The notes under the pieces are model-generated. The model was not told where the DNA came from. It searched no databases and saw only the letters and a list, made by a program, of their open reading frames with translations. A program made the position numbers and the translations under genes. Shown one piece after another: positions 1-4,000 of a DNA stretch of 5,225 nt (within the stretch, counting starts at the first letter, position 1; every line of letters starts with the position of its first letter). The stretch is from Oscillospiraceae bacterium (lineage in GTDB: Bacteria; Bacillota; Clostridia; Oscillospirales; CAG-272), in contig WQSD01000103.1 in the NCBI GenBank assembly GCA_009788105.1, positions 1 through 5,225 of the forward strand, written 5' to 3'.

Positions 1-791
1 GCATAATATTCGGTGTCGGCAATAGCCGCAGAGGCGGCGGCAATGGTGATGGCGGACAGATTATACGGATTAAAGGAGTACCGCAGGCGGTTCAGGTCGG
101 CGATAATCTCCTTGCTTGCAAGAGCAAAACCGCAACGCAACCCCGCAAGACTGTGGCTTTTTGACAGGGTGCGGGTGACGATAAGATTATCGTACTTGCC
201 AAGCAAACTGACCGCTGAATGTTCCTGCCCTGCGAAATCCATGTACGCCTCGTCGATGATGACGATATTGTCCGGGTTTGTGGCGATAATTTGCTCAATT
301 TCGGCGAGGGGGAGCAAGATTCCCGTGGGTGCGTTGGGGTTGGCGATGACCACCGTGCCGCCTGCACCTGCGTAGTCCTCCGGGTTGATGGTGAAGTCCT
401 CGCGGAGTGGTACGGTCGCCAGTTCTGCCCCGAAAAAATCGGCGTAAACCGGGTAAAAGCCGTAGGTGATGTCAGGGCAGACCAGCTTGCCGCCGCCTCC
501 TGCATATGCCATGATGGCAAAGGCAAGCACGTCATCCGAGCCGTTGCCGGCGATGACGCCAGCCTCGTTCAGCCCGTACTGCTGTGCCACTCCGCGGTGA
601 AGTTGCCCCAAGGTGGGGTCGGGGTACAGTCGCAAGCGGTCAGCGATACCGCTTTTCAGCACCTCCGCCACCTTTGGCGAGGGAGGGAAGGGGGATTCGT
701 TGGTGTTGAGCTTGATGAAGTTGGCGTTTATCTGCTCCCCGGGGGTGTACGGCTTGAGGGAGCGGTATTGTGGGCGGAGGAATGGGGTCAT
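1..791 (-). CDS. hisC: Histidinol-phosphate aminotransferase, 3' end cut by window edge
   Basis: PLP-dependent class I/II aminotransferase of histidine biosynthesis, which interconverts imidazole acetol-phosphate plus glutamate and histidinol phosphate plus 2-oxoglutarate in the cytoplasm. I translated the minus strand from the ATG at 791-789 to position 3 and found 263 codons without a stop. Visible family motifs: PYTPGEQ near the N-terminus and NTNESPFPPSP shortly after; NPNAPTG at residues 151-157; VIIDEAY with the pyridine-nitrogen aspartate at D180 and Y183; and TLSKSHSLAGLRCGF with the Schiff-base lysine at K211 (E. coli HisC uses K214). The family is usually about 350-360 residues, so roughly 90-100 are beyond the window. 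The start is supported by an AAGGA ribosome binding site at 799-803, 7 nt upstream. No other his gene is in view, and a palindrome-rich gap of 241 nt separates it from trmD, so it may be transcribed separately. HisC-like enzymes can also act on aromatic amino acids; HisC itself is the best fit. Confidence 0.95.
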   Translation of the reverse strand, partial: MTPFLRPQYRSLKPYTPGEQINANFIKLNTNESPFPPSPKVAEVLKSGIADRLRLYPDPTLGQLHRGVAQQYGLNEAGVIAGNGSDDVLAFAIMAYAGGGGKLVCPDITYGFYPVYADFFGAELATVPLREDFTINPEDYAGAGGTVVIANPNAPTGILLPLAEIEQIIATNPDNIVIIDEAYMDFAGQEHSAVSLLGKYDNLIVTRTLSKSHSLAGLRCGFALASKEIIADLNRLRYSFNPYNLSAITIAAASAAIADTEYY

Positions 792-875
792 AGGGGAGTC
801 CTTTTTAGTGTGGAGGTTGGAAGGTGGGGAGTGGAGTTTATTCGGTGCGTTGATATATTGACGGAATTTTGAAAG

Positions 876-910
876 AGGGTGGATTGCGACTGTCCTTGTC
901 GCAAGACGAG
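876..910 (+). repeat. Half copy (C) of framed hairpin element
   Basis: The plus strand reads AGGGTGGATTGCG at 876-888 and, after the loop, CGCAAGACGAG at 900-910. This matches 12 of 13 bases of GGGGTGGATTGCG in the minus-strand copy at 3761-3818, which also carries CGCAAGACGGG. The stem here is TTGCGAC with GTCGCAA (884-890, 898-904). The first hairpin of the element, framed by ATTCCCC, is absent upstream, so this is a half or decayed copy. Function is unknown. Confidence 0.65.
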
Positions 911-932
911 TGTTTTGACTATGCCGTTTAAC

Positions 933-960
933 GGCGTGTGCGGGGTCACGCCCCTACAGT
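933..960 (-). repeat. GTAGGGGCG-type REP-like palindrome
   Basis: Read on the minus strand this begins ACTGTAGGGGCGTGACC and closes with CACGCC after an 8-nt loop, giving a 6-bp perfect stem (933-938 with 947-952). The leading TGTAGGGGCG matches the hairpin at 3972-4000 in the same orientation, while the stem interior differs. It overlaps by three bases with the small palindrome at 923-935. It fits an interspersed REP-like element in non-coding DNA. Confidence 0.6.
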
Positions 961-1032
961 GTTTCGTCTGCTCCGTTCAAACGCTCGACCATGGCGGTCG
1001 AGTGAATGGGCTGTTGAAACGCCTCCGCAATC

Positions 1033-1722
1033 CTAAACCAAATCAGGTCTATTCCGTTTGGTCAGCTCTAATGCCGCCCGATACCGCCATTTTTCTATGT
1101 CGGCGTGGTTGCCCTCAAGCAGTACCTGCGGCACGGACAAGCTCATGAATTCCGCCGGGCGGGTGTATTGGGGGTACTCCAGCATTCCGCTGGCGATACT
1201 TTCCACCTGATGCCCCGCCTCGCTTGCCAGTACCCCGGGGAGCAGGCGGGCAACGCAGTCAATCAGCAGGCAGGCAGGGAGTTCCCCTCCTGTAAGGACG
1301 TAATCCCCCACGGAAATTTCCTCGTCGCAGATTAGCTCCACAGCACGGCGGTCAACCCCCTCGTAATGTCCGCAGAGAATGACCAGATTATCCATCTGCG
1401 AAAGCTCTGTCGCCCGCTGTTGGGTCAACACTTTGCCGGTGGGGGACATATATATAGTGTGGCGGCCACGCCGCTGGGAACTTTGGTTGATGCTATCAAT
1501 AATCGCCCTGTGGCAGTCGTATATGGGCTGTACGGAGAGAAGCATACCCTCGCCGCCGCCGTATGGGGTGTCGTCTACACGGCGGTGCTTGTCGGCGGTG
1601 TAGTCACGGATATTGTGGGCAGTCACGGCAAGATGCCCTGCCTCCTGCGCCCGCCCGATAATGCTTGTGCCGCATATGGTGGTGATTAGGTCGGGGAAAA
1701 GGGTGAGAATGTGGAAGTTCAT
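1033..1722 (-). CDS. trmD: tRNA (guanine37-N1)-methyltransferase
   Basis: SPOUT-class, knotted SAM-dependent enzyme that methylates N1 of G37 next to the anticodon and so limits +1 frameshifting; normally an essential cytoplasmic homodimer. The 229-residue product has the expected motifs in order: MNFHILTLFPDL at the N-terminus, VDDTPYGGGEGM (49-60), YMSPTGKV (91-98), the cofactor-loop segment CGHYEGVDRR (117-126), VGDYVLTGGELP (138-149), LEYPQYTRP (181-189) and LLEGNHADIEKWR (201-213). R159 aligns with E. coli R154. The position of catalytic E. coli D169 is E174, by a gap-free alignment done from memory. The protein ends near the conserved RP motif and lacks the tail of the 255-residue E. 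coli enzyme. I chose the ATG at 1722-1720 because it gives the conserved N-terminus and has GGAG at 1728-1731, 5 nt upstream. The frame is open for 34 codons further upstream through a low-complexity repeat; I regard that extension as probably untranslated. Gene order after rimM is canonical. Confidence 0.96.
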   Translation of the reverse strand: MNFHILTLFPDLITTICGTSIIGRAQEAGHLAVTAHNIRDYTADKHRRVDDTPYGGGEGMLLSVQPIYDCHRAIIDSINQSSQRRGRHTIYMSPTGKVLTQQRATELSQMDNLVILCGHYEGVDRRAVELICDEEISVGDYVLTGGELPACLLIDCVARLLPGVLASEAGHQVESIASGMLEYPQYTRPAEFMSLSVPQVLLEGNHADIEKWRYRAALELTKRNRPDLV

Positions 1723-1727
1723 GGGGA

Positions 1728-1731
1728 CTCC
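1728..1731 (-). promoter_or_regulatory. Ribosome binding site that sets the trmD start
   Basis: The minus strand reads CGGAGTCCCC directly before the ATG at 1722. GGAG lies 5 nt from the start codon, a little close but strong. It supports initiation at the conserved MNFHILTLFP start rather than at the in-frame ATG at 1824. Confidence 0.75.
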
Positions 1732-1739
1732 GAGGAAAA

Positions 1740-1795
1740 AAGAATTAAAAATGAAAAATGAAAAATGAAGAATGAAGAATGAAGAATGAAGAATT
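1740..1795. repeat. Eight-unit 7-bp tandem array between rimM and trmD
   Basis: Fifty-six bases divide exactly into eight heptamers on the plus strand: one AAGAATT, three AAAAATG, three AAGAATG and one AAGAATT. On the minus (transcribed) strand this is a pyrimidine-rich run of CATTTTT and CATTCTT units. GAGG occurs on both flanks (1732-1735 and 1796-1799). The array lies in the rimM-trmD spacer and is open in the trmD frame. Arrays of this kind beside a small AT-rich hairpin look familiar from intergenic DNA of gut bacteria, but I recall no named family. Confidence 0.9.
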
Positions 1796-1801
1796 GAGGT
1801 A

Positions 1802-1818
1802 AATTTGCTACGCAAATT
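1802..1818. repeat. Small AT-rich hairpin next to heptamer array
   Basis: AATTTGC (1802-1808) and GCAAATT (1812-1818) form a perfect 7-bp inverted repeat around TAC. It sits 6 nt from the end of the heptamer array and between rimM and trmD, so it would be present in a joint mRNA. The stem is AT-rich and is followed on the minus strand by mixed pyrimidines rather than a T-run, so it is a weak candidate for a terminator or processing site. Confidence 0.6.
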
Positions 1819-1854
1819 ATTCATTAAAATCCCCTTTTTCAGGCGGAAAGAACG

Positions 1855-2343
1855 TCATGAGAAAAACCCCTCGATAGGCGTGACATATATCCCCACGCCG
1901 GGCTTAATATCCGCCACAAATTCGGCAACATTGGGGAGCATAACCATGCCGCTGTCCGTGTCGATTTCGTAGATGTGGTTGCGGGTGGCGGTGTTCACGG
2001 CGGCAAGCGTGCCGTAAACCCGCCCGCTACCCGCATCAATGACCGGCGTGCCGATTAGGTCGGCGATGAAATAACTGCCCTCGGGCAGGTCAAGGTCGGT
2101 GCGGTCGGCGTAAAGAATCTTGCCATAAAGGGCTTTTGCCGCCTCGATGGTGTCGATGCCCGCAAATTTAACGCAGGCGTGGTTTTTGTGGGGGAAAGCG
2201 CGGGTGATGGTGAGGGGGGTGGCATCGAGATACACCCGCTCCAGTCCGCATATTACCTCCACCCCGTCGCACCATGGTTGGACTTTCACCATGCCGTCCA
2301 TGGCATGAGGGGATAGGATTTTGCCTATTTCAATGTGGGTCAT
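1855..2343 (-). CDS. rimM: Ribosome maturation factor RimM (16S rRNA processing protein)
   Basis: Assists late maturation of the 30S subunit head, binding protein S19 and acting before or with 16S processing. The 162-residue product has the two-domain layout of the family: an N-terminal RimM barrel starting IEIGKILSPHAMDGMVKVQP (residues 4-23; the family has IGKI..HG..GEVKV) and a C-terminal PRC-type barrel with SYFIADLIGTPV (90-101), GRVYGTL (107-113), VMLPNVAEFV (134-143) and a terminal VTPIEGFFS. The length is close to the usual 165-180. The start at 2343 is chosen because it gives the conserved N-terminus and has GGAG at 2350-2353, 6 nt upstream. The frame runs open 62 codons further upstream into the neighbouring gene but with no RimM similarity. 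It lies 16 nt after the small cysteine-rich gene and 132 nt before trmD. Reading HAMDG where most relatives have HG..G is a mild divergence. Confidence 0.95.
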   Translation of the reverse strand: MTHIEIGKILSPHAMDGMVKVQPWCDGVEVICGLERVYLDATPLTITRAFPHKNHACVKFAGIDTIEAAKALYGKILYADRTDLDLPEGSYFIADLIGTPVIDAGSGRVYGTLAAVNTATRNHIYEIDTDSGMVMLPNVAEFVADIKPGVGIYVTPIEGFFS

Positions 2344-2359
2344 GGGAGTCTCCGTAGCA

Positions 2360-2629
2360 TTATATTTGGTCTGTGGAAAGTGTATTGAACCATACCTCTT
2401 GCATTTGTCGCAAAAATTCTTCTGTAATTGGAAAACCGCTGTATTTACCAATAATAGAGTCGATTCCGCAGTGAGGACAAATGGCAGTGTGTTCCATGTC
2501 AAGCCATTGTTCAATTTCTTTTGGTTCAAATATTGTTATGCAGAAAAAGCAACCGCAGAGGGTGTCAGAGGACAAGCTATTTCGGTTGCTTGTGCAAAAT
2601 GTGTGTGCGTGATTTAGGTCGTGGGTCAT
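2360..2629 (-). CDS. Small cysteine-rich, probably zinc-binding cytoplasmic protein of unknown function
   Basis: The product has 89 residues, no signal peptide and no membrane segment. It carries two cysteine groups, CGCFFC (C25, C27, C30) and CPHCG (C51, C54), separated by a short acidic helix-like stretch IFEPKEIEQWLD. This spacing suggests a treble-clef or zinc-ribbon site. From memory it matches a small conserved family usually annotated only as cytoplasmic protein, with the pattern CGCFYC, ICPYCGIDSVIG and a C-terminal FLxxMxxxWF; here CPHCGIDSIIGKYSGFP and FLRQMQEVWF agree well. The N-terminal HAHTFCTSNRNSL segment also resembles the family. The ATG at 2629 has AGGAG at 2636-2640, 6 nt upstream. 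It lies 16 nt after the methyltransferase stop and 16 nt before rimM, so co-expression is likely. The molecular function is not known to me. A 60-nt sample (2401-2460) is 33% G+C, well below rimM next door. Confidence 0.85.
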   Translation of the reverse strand: MTHDLNHAHTFCTSNRNSLSSDTLCGCFFCITIFEPKEIEQWLDMEHTAICPHCGIDSIIGKYSGFPITEEFLRQMQEVWFNTLSTDQI

Positions 2630-2645
2630 GGGTTGCTCCTGGATT

Positions 2646-3671
2646 CTATCGTTTCTGCAGTATAATCGTTATCTCAGAACGATTATGGGAAAGGTGCTTG
2701 ACAAATACAACATCAAAAATTCTGCCAAGCTGGGCTAACGAGTCCTTGATTTTATCCAGTTTATCCTGGCTTTTCAACTTTAGGGTAAATATAACATGAC
2801 CGCCGTCCCCCAAGCGATTTTTGATAGAGCAAACAAGCCTTACAGAGGACACAATGTTCATGCTCATGTCATTAACAATTATATCAAACTTTTTGCTCGA
2901 TGTTTTCAGATAGTCATGGGCGCGCCCGTTGAAATACTCAACCTTTTTGTTAGCCAAAAGCACAGGGTCAAGGCTCACAGTATCCACAGCAACCACGTGC
3001 AAGCCTTGTTCAAGCAGCACATTCGTCCACCCACCGGGGGCAGCACCAAGGTCAAGTGCTCTGCCACCTTCCCTTAAATCAATGGGGTAGGATTCCAAGG
3101 CTTCCATCAACTTGAACGCAGACCTTGAAATCGTGTCATCTCGCATGGCGTAGCGGCGCATTCCCCCTGACCAAATGCTAAGGTTTTCGCCGGGCTTTGA
3201 TATGCCGATGTAAAAATTAGTTTCGCCAATAAAAACAGAGATTATATTTTCGGGGTGGCGTTTGTCCTCGGTGTATCCGACGGCTTTCAAATGGTCTGCG
3301 ATTTTTCGGCTTATTTCCGTCGAATTATGTGTGGCACTCCCGCGGACCGCTCGCAATTGAATAGAAAAAGGCTCTTGCTTGCTTGCATTAGAGGCAAAAT
3401 CTTTGATAAAGGCGTAATCTTGAACGTCGCTTATCTTTTGAAAATTTTTATGTGAGATGACGTACTGAGCAGGAAAGATATGCCGCAGGAATATCAGTTT
3501 GGCGTTTTTGAAAAGCACGGATATTTCGCTGAAAGTGACCTCGCATTCAAGCAAGCCCACCCCAACATCAAGCCATTTGATGAATTTGAGTGAAGTGCTA
3601 ACGCTCATAAATTCTTGCAAAGCGGCATCACAGAAAAATTCGTGGCAGGTGAAGATTATTTTTGTGGTCAT
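2646..3671 (-). CDS. THUMP plus FtsJ-like RNA ribose 2'-O-methyltransferase
   Basis: Predicted SAM-dependent 2'-O-methyltransferase, most likely of rRNA. The 341-residue product has an N-terminal domain (about 1-80), a THUMP-like RNA-binding region (about 100-165, including NFYIGISKPGENLS) and a C-terminal Rossmann methyltransferase with the RrmJ/FtsJ hallmarks: SRSAFKL (182-188), motif I DLGAAPGGW (207-215), VVAVD (226-230), IIVNDMS (264-270), TLKLK (296-300) and NRSEITII (330-337). The catalytic K-D-K-E tetrad appears complete as K187, D268, K298 and E333. The arrangement resembles E. coli RlmM (C2498 of 23S rRNA, 366 aa) more than the shorter RlmE, but I cannot assign the target base, so I give no symbol. 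The frame is open for 95 codons upstream, but that stretch translates palindromic repeats; the ATG at 3671 has AAAGG at 3677-3681, 5 nt upstream. Samples of 37-38% G+C contrast with flanking genes near 60%. It leads a cluster with the small cysteine-rich gene, rimM and trmD. Confidence 0.88.
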   Translation of the reverse strand: MTTKIIFTCHEFFCDAALQEFMSVSTSLKFIKWLDVGVGLLECEVTFSEISVLFKNAKLIFLRHIFPAQYVISHKNFQKISDVQDYAFIKDFASNASKQEPFSIQLRAVRGSATHNSTEISRKIADHLKAVGYTEDKRHPENIISVFIGETNFYIGISKPGENLSIWSGGMRRYAMRDDTISRSAFKLMEALESYPIDLREGGRALDLGAAPGGWTNVLLEQGLHVVAVDTVSLDPVLLANKKVEYFNGRAHDYLKTSSKKFDIIVNDMSMNIVSSVRLVCSIKNRLGDGGHVIFTLKLKSQDKLDKIKDSLAQLGRIFDVVFVKHLSHNRSEITIILQKR

Positions 3672-3704
3672 GGTAGCCTTTCTGTGGGTGGGAACAGTTT
3701 TTTT

Positions 3705-3730
3705 GTTGGGGCGACCCTTGCGGTCGCCCG
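3705..3730 (+). repeat. REP-like hairpin upstream of the methyltransferase
   Basis: GGGCGACC (3709-3716) and GGTCGCCC (3722-3729) form an 8-bp perfect stem with a 5-nt loop, preceded by GTTG at 3705-3708. The GTTG plus GGGGCG start is shared, in the opposite orientation, with the hairpin at 3972-4000. It lies about 38 nt upstream of the methyltransferase start, so it could sit in that gene's 5' untranslated region. Confidence 0.75.
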
Positions 3731-3734
3731 TTTG

Positions 3735-3752
3735 TGCGGTGCGTGTTGTTCG
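3735..3752 (+). repeat. Left imperfect direct repeat flanking element B
   Basis: TGCGGTGCG followed by TG and TTGTTCGT. The same TGCGGTGCG and TTGTTCGT recur at 3829-3848 with AAT between them. The pair brackets the two-hairpin element B at 3761-3818. It may be an ancient duplication from insertion, slippage, or part of a larger repeat unit. Confidence 0.65.
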
Positions 3753-3760
3753 TTTCACAC

Positions 3761-3818
3761 CTACCCCGTCTTGCGGAAAACCACCGCAATCCACCCCTTC
3801 CGCCCGCGGAAGGGGAAT
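3761..3818 (-). repeat. Two-hairpin framed repeat, copy B
   Basis: Read on the minus strand: ATTCCCC opening, a 10-bp perfect stem (3806-3815 with 3794-3803, 2-nt spacer), the joint GGGGTGG, a 6-bp stem TTGCGG/CCGCAA (3784-3789 with 3771-3776) and the close GACGGGGTAG. Copy A at 3889-3934 has the same opening, joint and close but different stems. Two adjacent hairpins with conserved single-stranded frames suggest a folded RNA or DNA element. Confidence 0.75.
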
Positions 3819-3828
3819 TACAGAATCA

Positions 3829-3848
3829 TGCGGTGCGAATTTGTTCGT
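3829..3848 (+). repeat. Right imperfect direct repeat flanking element B
   Basis: TGCGGTGCG, AAT, TTGTTCGT: second copy of the repeat at 3735-3752, 94 bases downstream and on the other side of element B. Its end overlaps the first unit of the period-10 TTCGTG array. Confidence 0.65.
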
Positions 3849-3873
3849 GCATTTTCGTGGAACTTCGTGGTTA
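3844..3873 (+). repeat. Period-10 TTCGTG array, three units
   Basis: TTCGTGC, TTCGTGG and TTCGTGG start at 3844, 3854 and 3864, exactly 10 bases apart, separated by ATT and AAC, then TTA. On the minus strand this reads as CCACGAA repeats followed by more CACGAA. A 10-base period is close to one DNA helical turn, so the copies lie on nearly the same face. Similar CACGAAG strings are common intergenic repeats in many bacteria, to my recollection. No protein-binding function is shown. Confidence 0.7.
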
Positions 3874-3888
3874 AATGCCCTTGACCTT

Positions 3889-3934
3889 ATTCCCCTCTGC
3901 GGAGGGGTGGCAATGCGTAGCATTGACGGGGTGG
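3889..3934 (+). repeat. Two-hairpin framed repeat, copy A
   Basis: The plus strand shows ATTCCCC opening, stem CCCCTC/GAGGGG (3892-3897 with 3902-3907, TGCG loop), joint GGGGTGG, stem CAATGC/GCATTG (3911-3916 with 3920-3925, GTA loop) and close GACGGGGTGG. It is the same architecture as copy B but inverted relative to it, with different stem bases that still pair perfectly. A further 7-bp inverted repeat, CTTGTGT/ACACAAG (3935-3941, 3951-3957), follows at once. Confidence 0.75.
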
Positions 3935-3971
3935 CTTGTGTGGCGGGCAGACACAAGGCATTTGGTTGAGC

Positions 3972-4000
3972 GGGCGGGCATGGAAACCCGCCCCTACAAC
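3972..4000 (-). repeat. GTAGGGGCG-type REP hairpin inside the RAYT remnant
   Basis: On the minus strand GTTGTAGGGGCGGG opens the element and CCCGCCC closes it; GGGCGGG (3972-3978) pairs with CCCGCCC (3987-3993) around an 8-nt loop. It lies in frame within the broken transposase reading frame and is translated there as VVGAGFHARP. It has the same orientation as the element at 933-960 and opposes that at 3705-3730. Confidence 0.75.

Larger units (their letters stand above)
792..1032. repeat. Palindrome-rich intergenic region between trmD and hisC
   Basis: This non-coding gap holds four perfect inverted repeats in about 120 nt: 884-890 with 898-904 (TTGCGAC/GTCGCAA, 7-nt loop), 923-927 with 931-935 (GCCGT/ACGGC, 3-nt loop), 933-938 with 947-952 (GGCGTG/CACGCC) and 984-990 with 996-1002 (CTCGACC/GGTCGAG, 5-nt loop). 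The first belongs to the framed hairpin family also found at 3761-3818 and 3889-3934. The third ends in CCCCTACAGT and matches the REP-like family near 3972-4000. None is followed by a T-run in the minus direction, so I do not call an intrinsic terminator. Positions 792-870 (the hisC leader) contain the hisC ribosome binding site but no promoter I can defend. I see no gene here. Confidence 0.75.

Noticed and set aside
92..535. A 147-codon minus-strand frame inside hisC
   Set aside because: It is out of frame with HisC; its serine- and proline-rich product has no family features.
219..872. A 217-codon open frame on the plus strand opposite hisC
   Set aside because: It is antisense to a clear HisC with all catalytic motifs, shows no recognisable domain, and comes from the high G+C third-position pattern of the true gene.
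984..1002. Intrinsic terminator after trmD
   Set aside because: The 7-bp hairpin is perfect but the minus strand continues GCGTTTGAACGG with no T-run.
1740..1795. CRISPR array
   Set aside because: The units are contiguous 7-mers without spacers, and no cas gene is present.
2344..2529. A 62-codon N-terminal extension of RimM
   Set aside because: It overlaps the small cysteine-rich gene in another frame and is not RimM-like; the ATG at 2343 has GGAG upstream and starts the conserved domain.
3705..3730. Intrinsic terminator between ygiQ and the methyltransferase
   Set aside because: In the minus direction the hairpin is followed by an A-rich, not T-rich, stretch; in the plus direction no T-run follows either.
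3672..3956. A 95-codon N-terminal extension of the methyltransferase
   Set aside because: It translates palindromic repeats, and the ATG at 3671 has a good ribosome binding site and gives the family-like N-terminus.
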